64,000 nt of DNA from Mycoplana rhizolycopersici (lineage in GTDB: Bacteria > Pseudomonadota > Alphaproteobacteria > Rhizobiales > Rhizobiaceae), in NCBI RefSeq assembly GCF_013378445.1, contig NZ_JABXYK010000009.1, forward strand, positions 1 to 64,000, in the 5' to 3' direction. Both the position numbers and the translations under genes were made by a program. How positions within the stretch are numbered: the first letter of the stretch is position 1; every line of letters starts with the position of its first letter. A model generated the notes under the pieces. That model saw only the letters and a list, made by a program, of their open reading frames with translations. It was not told the origin of the DNA and did not search any database. Positions 1 through 7,263 of this stretch are shown here, in pieces.

Positions 1-93
1 GACTACATCGAAATGTTCTACAACCCGAAACGCAAGCATGTCAGAAACGGGATGCTGTCGCCGGTAGAGTTCGAGATGCGGCAGAAAACCTAA
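1..93 (+). CDS. IS3-family transposase OrfB, C-terminal fragment
   Basis: The first 30 codons read DYIEMFYNPKRKHVRNGMLS followed by PVEFE and a TAA stop at 91-93. This is the typical end of the DDE integrase core (rve) domain of IS3-family OrfB transposases, which carry FYN..R.H..LG(M)LSP..FE at the C-terminus. The rest of the gene is left of the window, so intactness cannot be judged. It would catalyse excision and insertion of the element. Confidence 0.8.
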   Translation, partial: DYIEMFYNPKRKHVRNGMLSPVEFEMRQKT

Positions 94-126
94 CCCGAGG
101 GTGTCTACGAAACTCGGGGCTATTCA
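1..126 (+). mobile_element. Right end of an IS3-family insertion sequence
   Basis: The window opens inside an insertion sequence. Bases 1-93 encode the last 30 residues of an IS3-type transposase, and a 25-bp stretch at 102-126 has the form of the terminal inverted repeat: read inward on the minus strand it starts TGAATAGCCCCGAG and ends GTAGACA, and on the plus strand the element ends in CA-3'. The other end is outside the window, so the target duplication cannot be checked. The insertion lies inside the helicase gene to its right. Confidence 0.75.
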
Positions 127-1516
127 ACTGCCTTATCAAAGCGTCGCTGTTGCCTATCTTGGAATGCAACAGCAGCGGTTTCAGATCTGTGGCCAGGCGG
201 TCGTAGATCTCATGTACTTTTTTTGCTTTCGTGATGTTCTTGCAGCGGACCATCATCAGATGATTGAAGCCATTAGCTAGGTCTGCTCTCAACCGTGCAA
301 TTGCAGCCTCAGCAATAATTGCATCGGCCTTGGATGATACAGGCTCATATATCGGCTGAAATGTGATTGGCTTGAAATAGTTTTCTTCCTGCGCGCGCCG
401 CAAGGGATAGCTGTAAATGACTTGTCCATCGACAAGGAGGCCGTCACGCCGAAACGGTGTGGCGGTAAACTGCAAAACCTTTCGATCGCGAAAGGCGCCA
501 CGAAAAGAGCTCCAGCCTCTTGCAGCCACGTGATGTGCTTCATCCACGAAAAGCACCTTAACGCGCTTCGCGATTTCCTCAGCTAAATTGAATGCCGTTT
601 CTTCAGCCGTATCGCCTTCGGCTTCTTCAATAGACTCTTCTTCATCATCATCTTCGTCCTTCTCGGCAGCGCTCTTCTTTCCTTGAAACGCCGCCATAGT
701 GCTGACCACAACATGACACCGCTCAAATATCTCTAAGTCCTCAATAGTCTTTGGTCTTTTACTGATGATGCCAACGACGGGGTTTGAAACACTGTCATCC
801 AATGCGTGCAGCTTCCGCAGCCAACCGAAATTCAGGAACTTGCCCGCAGTCTGACTTCGCAATGCATCTGTGGGGACGATAACCAGCACGCTTTGACAAT
901 CATAAGCTGCGAGGGTCGCAAGCATTGTCTCCGTTTTGCCTGTTCCTGTCGGCATCACAACGGTCGCTGGCTGGCTTGTTAGGCTCCAATGAGCGCCAAT
1001 GGCGTGTAAAGCGCCAATTTGGGGAGGGCGAAGGCCTTCATTCCCAGCCGAAACAGTTCCATCTGCGTTTTGCTTTTCATGATGAAAATGAAATGAGGAA
1101 GGCCAATTACTTGAAATTGAATCGAGAACAGAAAGCCATCCTGTTTTCGCTGCTTTCTCATTCATCTCGTCGATAAGACGATGCGATTTCCATGTAAGAC
1201 TTCCATCGGATTTCCGAGACAAGAGCCCGTCTATATCAACTGGCCGCTTGAGGTTGGAACGTTCGGTGATCAGAACTGTCTCGCCGCCATGAAGCGTGTA
1301 GACTGTTTCTTTCGACCTGGAGGTTACCGCTACTTCACCGGTGGGTTGAGCCGAAACAAGCTGTTTAGGTCGGAGTACGCATTGTATCGCGCCAACAGAT
1401 GTCTTTACAGGCCCGTAGTTGAGCGGCGGCAAGCTGATCTCAATAGCCTCATCGAGAGCCAAGGTATTTATCGCATCCACGCTTGCTGACCCCGCATGTA
1501 GTGTATTCGTTAACAC
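41..1516 (-). CDS. DEAD/DEAH-box helicase, 3' end replaced by IS sequence (disrupted gene)
   Basis: A superfamily 2 helicase/translocase. Visible motifs are Walker A PTGTGKTE (about residues 189-196), DEAH box VDEAHH (324-329) and motif III FTATPFRRD (350-358). An unusual acidic linker (about 286-306, mostly D and E) sits between motif I and the DEAH box. The first 160 residues have no recognised domain. The second RecA-like domain begins near residue 380 and is cut at about residue 463, where the IS end at base 126 starts; the last 28 codons of the open frame are IS sequence. The start is GTG with no clear ribosome site, so an internal ATG (residue 118) is possible. The gene is last in the mobilisation operon, 24 bp after its neighbour. 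It could be a restriction- or defence-type helicase carried as cargo, but no nuclease partner is visible. It is probably non-functional. Confidence 0.75.
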   Translation of the reverse strand: MLTNTLHAGSASVDAINTLALDEAIEISLPPLNYGPVKTSVGAIQCVLRPKQLVSAQPTGEVAVTSRSKETVYTLHGGETVLITERSNLKRPVDIDGLLSRKSDGSLTWKSHRLIDEMNEKAAKTGWLSVLDSISSNWPSSFHFHHEKQNADGTVSAGNEGLRPPQIGALHAIGAHWSLTSQPATVVMPTGTGKTETMLATLAAYDCQSVLVIVPTDALRSQTAGKFLNFGWLRKLHALDDSVSNPVVGIISKRPKTIEDLEIFERCHVVVSTMAAFQGKKSAAEKDEDDDEEESIEEAEGDTAEETAFNLAEEIAKRVKVLFVDEAHHVAARGWSSFRGAFRDRKVLQFTATPFRRDGLLVDGQVIYSYPLRRAQEENYFKPITFQPIYEPVSSKADAIIAEAAIARLRADLANGFNHLMMVRCKNITKAKKVHEIYDRLATDLKPLLLHSKIGNSDALIRQLNSPEFRRHPRVRFSAASRTLPATASRF

Positions 1517-1538
1517 GATAAACTACATGTTGTGTATT
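1495..1538. repeat. Two 13-bp direct repeats at the helicase start
   Basis: CATGTAGTGTATT (1495-1507) and CATGTTGTGTATT (1526-1538) differ at one base and are spaced 31 bp apart, about three helical turns. A looser inverted copy (AATACACGACTCATG, 1560-1574) follows. They overlap the start of the helicase gene and could be a protein-binding site, though this is unproven. Confidence 0.4.
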
Positions 1539-1540
1539 TA

Positions 1541-1942
1541 CTAGTCTCTGGCGCTGCCCAATACACGACTCATGCATCGTAGAGAGTCAACTAGGGCAGC
1601 GAAGCGTCGATGAGGGTCTGGTATTCGTAACCCGAGACGAAATTCCCGAAACGGGGCTGATCGCAGAGCATACTTTTCTAAGAAGTTCAGCGCATCCTCC
1701 AAGGTATCATCTCTGACATCCTCGTTAAATGCCCGCCTCACTGCGTCGGTTAGGATCGCCCAAGCGTCATGTTGGCCGAGCAAGTCAGCGCCTTCCTCAG
1801 CCCAGAGGCCGAAATGCTTCACACCGCGATACTTCTTGGAAAAATCATGCATAGAACAAATCAAGAACAAAAGAGTGGTTCTGTCCAGAAGAATCGACGC
1901 GTTCTTTCCAGAACTCCATGCATATCTTATGGCGTCAGCCAC
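1541..1942 (-). CDS. Hypothetical protein of the mobilisation operon
   Basis: A 133-residue protein I do not recognise. It has no membrane segment, signal peptide or known catalytic motif. It is rich in Arg and Leu, with a likely helical middle (AWAILTDAVRRAFNED, ALNFLEKYAL). Its ATG overlaps the last codons of the coupling-protein gene by 16 bp, which suggests translational coupling, and it lies 24 bp before the helicase start. It could therefore be an accessory to either. The overlap and the lack of a better frame here support a real gene, but function is unknown. Confidence 0.5.
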   Translation of the reverse strand: MADAIRYAWSSGKNASILLDRTTLLFLICSMHDFSKKYRGVKHFGLWAEEGADLLGQHDAWAILTDAVRRAFNEDVRDDTLEDALNFLEKYALRSAPFREFRLGLRIPDPHRRFAALVDSLRCMSRVLGSARD

Positions 1943-3315
1943 TCATACTTATCTGGCCTGTGACGAACATCGCGCAAATATCCTGCCATTTCAGGCCGTT
2001 CCCAGAAGTTCGGGAGGGCGACCGTATAAAATCCGTGGTCGCGAGACTCCAGCAGGCCACTATCGCCACCGGTGGCTTGCCTAATATTCTCAACCTGGAG
2101 AAGGGGGCGATGCTGTTCAGACAAGTTATCACCAGAACCATTCACCTGGTTCTGATTGACGTTGAAACCGCGTACCATAACCGATGTCTTGCCGGATCGA
2201 TGTTCGATCTCTTTCAGCGTGTCTCCGTCGGGGAGGCCACGATAGATCGTATGTGCGACGGCTTTCTTCCAAATACGCGCGGTCTCTTTTCCATACCGGC
2301 TTTCGATTTGAGCTGCAGCATTCTGGAAGACGCCTAGGAAGTTAATGCCGCCCTGTCGGTAAAGTGTAAGCATTTCGAAGAAATTTGAAACGTAAAGTTG
2401 TCCCCATTCCTCACCGATAACAAGCGCGCGTAGCGGCCCATGTGCATCCGCAAAGCGATCAATGATGGAAGCAGCCATCGTCCCCACAAACATTCGGCTT
2501 GAATCGCTGCGAGCCGACCCGATGATGAAAAGCGCGGTGCGCCCATACTTCATATCAGCGGGGTCGAAGCTGTTGGTTTCGGTGACGTCGCGCGCCGCAG
2601 AGGATGGCTGAAAACCTTGAAGCCGTTCCACCACCGTTGAAGAATATGCGTTCCATTGATCGGTAGAGGCCGTGAGGTTTGCGATCATCCTGCACATACC
2701 CCAATCCTCCTCCATGTCGGGATTTTCGGCCCATTGGCTGAGGTCCCATGCAATCTCTTCCGGCGCGCGCCCGAAGAAATCCCAGAGCCCGCCAACCGTA
2801 CATGGACGGTACGAGGAGGGATGCAGAGCCGCTATCTTGTAATATAGGGCGAAGCTCGTCCGCACGCCTTGGCCGATCCATTTATGGGCCGGATTTGGAT
2901 CGACCGGAACGAGATAGCTAGCAGCGTCGTATGCAGCTTCCCACACGAGAGATCGCAACGCTGGATTACCAGCGATTTCCAAAAGGCGAGTATTCGGGTT
3001 GTAGGTTTCAGATGGGTAGCCGTAGAGCTTGCCAGGATTGATAAATCTGACGCGATAGCCTTCGCGTTCAAGTGTTTTCCACGAAACCCAAGCCAGCTCG
3101 CCGTCTTTTGGATCGGTGATAATCTTCGATAGGTGCGCCGTTCTCGGTGACACGAGATTGACGCCAAGAAACCGCGTGAGCTTGCCCTTGCCCGCCTGAG
3201 CGTCGATGGCAACTGGCTCGGTGCCATCGTAGATCAACGGATTGCCGTTGAAGAAACCAAGTTCGATCCCTCGTTTCAGGTTTCGATATACGGCGAGTTC
3301 GGTGCTGTGGGTCAT
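1927..3315 (-). CDS. VirD4/TraD-like type IV coupling protein, soluble ATPase part only
   Basis: A 462-residue coupling-protein ATPase that would link the relaxase-DNA complex to a type IV secretion channel. A Walker A-like segment DAQAGKGKLTR lies at about residues 38-48 and is degenerate against the usual GxGKS/T. The Walker B region ALVIGEEWGQL (297-307) is followed by the helix typical of VirD4/TraG proteins, with GINFLGVFQN.AQIESRYG (323-342). Full-length VirD4 proteins carry N-terminal transmembrane helices. This one has none, and the operon encodes a separate small membrane protein two genes upstream. The start ATG overlaps the previous stop (ATGA). The fold assignment is fairly secure; activity with the altered Walker A is uncertain. 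Confidence 0.75.
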   Translation of the reverse strand: MTHSTELAVYRNLKRGIELGFFNGNPLIYDGTEPVAIDAQAGKGKLTRFLGVNLVSPRTAHLSKIITDPKDGELAWVSWKTLEREGYRVRFINPGKLYGYPSETYNPNTRLLEIAGNPALRSLVWEAAYDAASYLVPVDPNPAHKWIGQGVRTSFALYYKIAALHPSSYRPCTVGGLWDFFGRAPEEIAWDLSQWAENPDMEEDWGMCRMIANLTASTDQWNAYSSTVVERLQGFQPSSAARDVTETNSFDPADMKYGRTALFIIGSARSDSSRMFVGTMAASIIDRFADAHGPLRALVIGEEWGQLYVSNFFEMLTLYRQGGINFLGVFQNAAAQIESRYGKETARIWKKAVAHTIYRGLPDGDTLKEIEHRSGKTSVMVRGFNVNQNQVNGSGDNLSEQHRPLLQVENIRQATGGDSGLLESRDHGFYTVALPNFWERPEMAGYLRDVRHRPDKYEWLTP

Positions 3316-3533
3316 AACAGGCCAGACCTTCTCAGCTCTTCTTCGTCATTGAGCTGCGCAGTGCCGAGCGCACCAGACGGATGAGCGGTGAGCATCGCGC
3401 GCATTCGCGCGCGCGCCTGTTTTTCTGCTCTATCTCGCGCAATCCGAGCTTGCGCGGCATCTTCCCATGCAAGGCGCTGTTGAGAATGAGATTCCAGCAT
3501 CCAGAGGAAATTGTACGCCGAGGTGAGATTCAT
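3312..3533 (-). CDS. Small hypothetical protein of the mobilisation operon
   Basis: A 73-residue protein, highly charged, with a predicted long helix (residues 20-45, many Arg, Ala and Glu). It has no recognisable domain. Both ends overlap neighbours by ATGA (the membrane protein upstream, the coupling ATPase downstream), which is strong evidence that it is translated. Its position between a membrane protein and a membrane-less coupling ATPase suggests an adaptor role; this is inference only. Confidence 0.6.
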   Translation of the reverse strand: MNLTSAYNFLWMLESHSQQRLAWEDAAQARIARDRAEKQARARMRAMLTAHPSGALGTAQLNDEEELRRSGLL

Positions 3534-4018
3534 CGCGCTTCCTCGTCATCCCAAGATGCGTATCGGAACGGTTCGGCTTGCACTGGCGGCGGGGCAAGAG
3601 CGCGGGATGCAGGCTGCACGACTTCAGGGTCTTCAATCGCGTTCTTGCGTTTTTCTTCCTCCTGATGCGCGACATAGCTTTGCAACAACGCACCGAAGAC
3701 ATAACCGACCCATGGGCTGTAAGTCAGGACTTCCGGCTTGAAGGCCGTCCCTAATCCAGCGGACATCAGGACGACTAGCAAAGGAGCGACAACCGCGCCT
3801 ATGAGCCCACAATATACGAAGCTACGTGCTTCCTCCGGCGTGATTGTTGTCCGCCAAATCGTTCTTGGCTCATTCCAAGCCCAGATCGCCACGACCGTGA
3901 GCACCGCAACGATGATTGCGAATACGAAGAATACGAACATAGCCAAGATGATGAAGCTCGCGGCTATCAATCCGGCGGCTGCGGCAAAATTAGCAGTTTC
4001 GTCATTCCGAGAAGACAT
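3530..4018 (-). CDS. Multi-pass membrane protein, candidate membrane module of a split coupling protein
   Basis: A 162-residue protein with a long hydrophobic N-terminal stretch (about residues 12-48, one or two helices), a second segment at 68-90 and a third at 102-117. A charged, Pro-rich tail of about 45 residues follows. I know no domain for it. It follows the relaxase by 16 bp with a good AAGGAG site and overlaps the next gene by ATGA. VirD4-type coupling proteins normally have membrane helices at the N-terminus, and the ATPase here lacks them. This protein may supply that membrane part in trans; it could equally be an unrelated entry-exclusion or pore protein. Confidence 0.65.
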   Translation of the reverse strand: MSSRNDETANFAAAAGLIAASFIILAMFVFFVFAIIVAVLTVVAIWAWNEPRTIWRTTITPEEARSFVYCGLIGAVVAPLLVVLMSAGLGTAFKPEVLTYSPWVGYVFGALLQSYVAHQEEEKRKNAIEDPEVVQPASRALAPPPVQAEPFRYASWDDEEAR

Positions 4019-4034
4019 TTTGACACTCCTTGGT

Positions 4035-5303
4035 TTAGCGTTCCAGACGAAGACCCCGCGAAATCACGCGGGTTTGCGATTGCCCTCGATTTTGCGAGAG
4101 ATTGAGATAGCGACCGACATCCTTGCGGAGATCGCGAAGCAGCGAAGCTTGGTTTTTTCGCAGTTCGACAATTGATTTTTGCAGGCTTGCTCGCTCCGAG
4201 CGTTGCCGATCAACTAGCTGCGCACGTTCCGCCGCCTGGGCATTGAGGGTCGATTGCGCTTCCTGCTCGTTCTGCTGTCGAACCTTTTGGTATTGGCCAG
4301 TGAGACGATGCCAAAGCCCCCGCAGTCCTTTAGGGATGCGGCCCGCGCGTGTTCGGGTTTCATCGATCCAACGCTGGCCCTGACGGTCAGCAAGAGCGGC
4401 GCGTTCGGCGCGGTGCTCACGCGTCATCGCCTGTTTTAACTCACCAAGCGATGCAGATCGCTCAGCGAACCGCTTACGGGATTCATCAACGTGACGACGG
4501 ATCGTAGGGCTCATCCGTACGCCAATTTCTCGTTGGAGCTTGCCCACATCCGGTAGATTGATGCCGTCACCTAAGCGACCCCGCATCTGCTTGGCTGTCA
4601 TGCCAAGAGTGCGCGAGAGCGATTGAATGCCGCCTTCGTGATCGACCAAAACGAAGCTCCGACGGTCGCCGCGACCGAGGCGAAAGCCATATTCTCGGAG
4701 AGCGCGATCGAAGGTGGTTCCACTGTCCGACCTGGACCAGCAGTCTTGCACGAGTTGTTTAGTCCATCGTGGGTCAACGCCTTGGCGTTTGGCCTGCTGC
4801 CATTCCGCCAGTGTGAAATTTGTAGGATCGCGTTTCGCAGTATCGAGCATGCCGCGCGGCATGTCCCAGCCATGTTCAAGATAGAGGCTTTTGGAAATCT
4901 CCATCATTCGGTTCTTGAAAAAGGGAAGAGGGCGCGCCGTCATCGTGTCCGCATCGATCCTCGACCAGACGCAGTGAATATGAGAACGCCCGTCCTTCTC
5001 GTGACCAACGATTGCGCGGGGTTGGCCCGTCAGTCCCAGACGTTCTTCGACACGATCTATCGCCTGGTTGAAAGCTTCCAGCGAAACGACTTTGCCAGAG
5101 GGCGGATTCAGCGAAAGCGAGAAGAGGTACTGGCGGCATTTCGTGCCACGGCTCACAGCCTCAGCTTCTTTAAAAGCACCGTGCAGATCGTCCGCCGAGA
5201 ACCCCCGCAATTCGTGGATATTGACGTGCTCATTGTCATCGATACGCATCAGGTGCGCCGCGAGATTTTGGCCGTTGCCTCGCTGTGAGCCTTTCAAAAT
5301 CAT
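4035..5303 (-). CDS. Relaxase / mobilisation nuclease
   Basis: A 422-residue DNA relaxase that would nick the transfer origin and lead the strand into a recipient. The metal-binding three-histidine motif is clear: HEKDGRSHIHCVWSRID at residues 101-117 (H101, H108, H110). The N-terminal region GSQRGNGQNLAAHLMR (5-20) and the segment CRQYLFSLSLNPP (56-68) match a relaxase family common in Rhizobiales mobilisable elements. The catalytic tyrosine is not obvious near the N-terminus; Tyr59 is one candidate. The C-terminal 150 residues are Arg/Gln/Glu-rich and probably coiled coil. Its start overlaps the mobC-like stop by ATGA, the usual relaxosome gene order. Confidence 0.88.
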   Translation of the reverse strand: MILKGSQRGNGQNLAAHLMRIDDNEHVNIHELRGFSADDLHGAFKEAEAVSRGTKCRQYLFSLSLNPPSGKVVSLEAFNQAIDRVEERLGLTGQPRAIVGHEKDGRSHIHCVWSRIDADTMTARPLPFFKNRMMEISKSLYLEHGWDMPRGMLDTAKRDPTNFTLAEWQQAKRQGVDPRWTKQLVQDCWSRSDSGTTFDRALREYGFRLGRGDRRSFVLVDHEGGIQSLSRTLGMTAKQMRGRLGDGINLPDVGKLQREIGVRMSPTIRRHVDESRKRFAERSASLGELKQAMTREHRAERAALADRQGQRWIDETRTRAGRIPKGLRGLWHRLTGQYQKVRQQNEQEAQSTLNAQAAERAQLVDRQRSERASLQKSIVELRKNQASLLRDLRKDVGRYLNLSQNRGQSQTRVISRGLRLER

Positions 5304-5731
5304 CGCGCGGCTCCCGTTTGAAGCCCGAGCGCGTCGATCAGGATTTTTCGTAGTTCGACTACAGAGCGGCAGGCCTCAGCAAGATCGGCCTCCGTTTCTG
5401 GCGTGACGGGCAAAACGCCCAGGTGCACAGCTTTCGCAAGCTGATTGAGGTTCGACGCAAGATGCGAGCGCCCCAGAAGAGCCAGAATCTGTGCTAGTGC
5501 CTTCTGGTCTTCGACCGAAACCCCGATTGCGCGCCGTCCTTTCAAGGGCGGGGAGCCGAGCGCCTTCGATTTGATATAAGCGCCGAGGGGGACACCCCGA
5601 GCTTCGGCGTAAAGACGTGATCTTTCATCCTCGCTGAGGCGCAGGCTAAATGGCGCTTTCCGTCTCTTTGCCAGAATGGGTTGGACCGCTGAGACATGTG
5701 CTTTAGGCGAAAAATCTGCGCTCAGGGACAT
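5300..5731 (-). CDS. MobC-like relaxosome accessory protein
   Basis: A 143-residue protein placed directly before the relaxase. The N-terminal half (FSLRLSEDERSRLYAEA) resembles the ribbon-helix-helix DNA-binding domain of relaxosome proteins. The C-terminal half holds the MobC signature, with SNLNQLAKAVHLG near residues 93-105 and a helical end. It probably binds and melts the transfer origin for the relaxase. The region upstream of this gene is therefore the best place to look for oriT. Confidence 0.8.
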   Translation of the reverse strand: MSLSADFSPKAHVSAVQPILAKRRKAPFSLRLSEDERSRLYAEARGVPLGAYIKSKALGSPPLKGRRAIGVSVEDQKALAQILALLGRSHLASNLNQLAKAVHLGVLPVTPETEADLAEACRSVVELRKILIDALGLQTGAAR

Positions 5732-5835
5732 GGCGGCACCTGCAAGCCATCGCGCTTACGGTGCTCAAGGAAGGCGTTCCATTCGATAAGGGTCTCGAAC
5801 AACTCGTTCGAAGTGGCGCTATCTATGCGCGCCAT
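5719..5835 (-). CDS. Possible 38-residue leader gene overlapping mobC start
   Basis: A short frame starts at ATG 5835 with GGTGGAAAGA directly upstream and ends at 5719, 13 bp inside the MobC-like gene. The product would be MARIDSATSNELFETLIEWN followed by AFLEHRKRDGLQVPPCP. It has no known homolog that I can name. The overlap and the ribosome-site-like sequence suggest translational coupling to mobC, but such a short frame can arise by chance. Confidence 0.35.
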
Positions 5836-6173
5836 TCTTTCCACCACGCCTAAATAAGTCTAGGCACCACGAAGGATGAGGTAGCTTTGCGCTCTCTCGG
5901 TGGTTTGTGAGCGCGGACGCCCGCTTCCAAGGCGCTTCTCAATTCTGGAAAAAGGCCGACATCCTTGGACGGCTGACGCTTGAACGTCGCCGCATGCCCC
6001 TCCAGGGTATAGTCCGTCATCGGAGTCGGTCAGGTGGCGACCAGTGCTGCTCTGAACTCGCATTGCGACGGCTAAGCCACAGCTCGCGCGCATGAATACA
6101 GTTCCGAGCCCGAGGCAGACGGCGGGAACGGCCCCGCCGATCAAAAATCCGGAGCGTCATGACCGGTACCCCG
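5836..6173. other. Intergenic region between mobilisation operon and accessory genes; candidate oriT
   Basis: I see no convincing gene here. The open frames on both strands have no ribosome site and no recognisable product. As the upstream flank of the mobC-relaxase operon it is the expected place for the operon promoter and the transfer origin. A small inverted repeat GCCTA-N8-TAGGC is near 5847-5864. It probably also contains the right boundary of the mobile element. I could not identify a nic site. Confidence 0.4.
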
Positions 6174-6575
6174 TCACTTTGGGAAGCGCTCGACATGGGT
6201 CTCGGCCGTGCGGCCGAAATAGACGACGCGCCGGCCCAGGAACGAGACGAGATATCCCGCGCAGCCGGCGGCTTTCGCCTTCTCACAGAAGGCGACGTAG
6301 CTGTAGTCGGCGGGGTTCGCCTGCGCCCACCGCACCAGGCGCTCGACCTCGGTAGTATCGAAGGCAGCGGCGACGTTGCCAGCCGAGGGCTGCATATCCA
6401 TCGGTACGCTGTCGCCGTCAGGCAGATAGTAGGTCTGGCTGTTGCGGCGATAGTCGACCATATAGCCCTCGAATCCGGCAGCGATCAGTTTGCCAACAAT
6501 CTCCGGAAAGCTCAGGCTCCCCTCGCGAGCTGCGCGCAGGCAAGTTTCGGCAATAGAAATCCGTTCCGCGTCCAT
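6174..6575 (-). CDS. DUF1398 family protein
   Basis: A 133-residue cytoplasmic protein of the DUF1398 (YbcV-like) family, recognised by its length and by segments such as GFEGYMVDYRRNSQTYYLPD and ADYSYVAFCEKAKAAGCAGY. Family members are small proteins of unknown function. The start ATG at 6575 has a good AAAGGAAG site 5-6 bases upstream. It lies 42 bp downstream of the MarR-type gene on the same strand, so it is probably co-transcribed with it and controlled through the palindromic operator upstream of marR. Confidence 0.75.
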   Translation of the reverse strand: MDAERISIAETCLRAAREGSLSFPEIVGKLIAAGFEGYMVDYRRNSQTYYLPDGDSVPMDMQPSAGNVAAAFDTTEVERLVRWAQANPADYSYVAFCEKAKAAGCAGYLVSFLGRRVVYFGRTAETHVERFPK

Positions 6576-6617
6576 GACAGCTTCCTTTCGTTTCGATGTT
6601 GAGGTTGGCCGGCGGGT

Positions 6618-7070
6618 TCAGTCCACCGGGGTTGCTTTCAGCTCGCCCCGTTCAGCGAGAACCCTCAGGATACGGTCGAGCGCTTCGTGCTCTTCCTTCG
6701 TCAACACCCCGAAGAATTCAGCGTCATTCTGGTCGGCAAGCGATGCCAGGACGGGGATTTTGGCCCGGCCCTCCGCCGTCAGGGACAGGCTGTGGGCCCG
6801 CTTGTCGTCCGGGCTTTCCGCCCGCTTAACCAACCCTTTGGCCACCAGCCTCTCGGCAAGTTTGCTGATCGCGCCCTTGGTCATGCCCATCCTCCCGGCC
6901 AGAACTGACGGAGGCGTCGGCTCGAAGTCGTAGAGCGCTCGCATGAACGACCACTCCGCAACGGTGACATCTTCGCCCGATACCTTGCGCGCGAACTCCT
7001 GCGACACGGCGTTTGACACCATTCGCATCCAGTACCCGGTGTGATCGGTCAGCTCCGAGGTCGAGGTCAT
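6618..7070 (-). CDS. MarR family transcriptional regulator
   Basis: A 150-residue MarR-type winged helix repressor. The recognition region PSVLAGRMGMTKGAISKLAE and the wing RAESPDDKRAHSLSLTAEG are typical. I chose the ATG at 7070 because AAGGAG lies about 6 bases upstream; the open frame runs 24 codons further, but those overlap the operator. It lies upstream of and probably in an operon with DUF1398. A near-perfect palindrome just upstream suggests autorepression. The ligand is unknown. Confidence 0.85.
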   Translation of the reverse strand: MTSTSELTDHTGYWMRMVSNAVSQEFARKVSGEDVTVAEWSFMRALYDFEPTPPSVLAGRMGMTKGAISKLAERLVAKGLVKRAESPDDKRAHSLSLTAEGRAKIPVLASLADQNDAEFFGVLTKEEHEALDRILRVLAERGELKATPVD

Positions 7071-7083
7071 GAGGCACTCCTTG

Positions 7084-7121
7084 TTGACTAGGAAACTAAC
7101 TCGATAAAGTTTCCTAGTCAA
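7084..7121 (-). promoter_or_regulatory. MarR operator and promoter palindrome
   Basis: TTGACTAGGAAACT (7084-7097) is perfectly repeated in inverted orientation (7108-7121) around a 10-bp centre. On the minus strand TTGACT can serve as a -35 box, with TAGTTT after a 17-bp spacer as a -10 box. The palindrome would therefore block the marR promoter when bound. It lies 13 bp upstream of the marR start. Confidence 0.7.
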
Positions 7122-7201
7122 TAACAAGACTGATTCCGACATGCCTATGAACGAGGCAACATTGGGAAGGAGGAACCACCACCCGGATCAGTTCACAAAC
7201 G

Positions 7202-7230
7202 AAAAGAGCGCGCCCGTCGCGGCGCGCTCT
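7202..7230 (-). terminator. Rho-independent terminator of the RTX gene
   Basis: On the minus strand a 9-bp GC-rich stem, AGAGCGCGC pairing with GCGCGCTCT around an 8-base loop, ends in TTTT. It lies 34 bp beyond the RTX gene stop. Confidence 0.75.
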
Positions 7231-7263
7231 CACGATCTTGAATGATCTCTCCGATCGGAGAAT

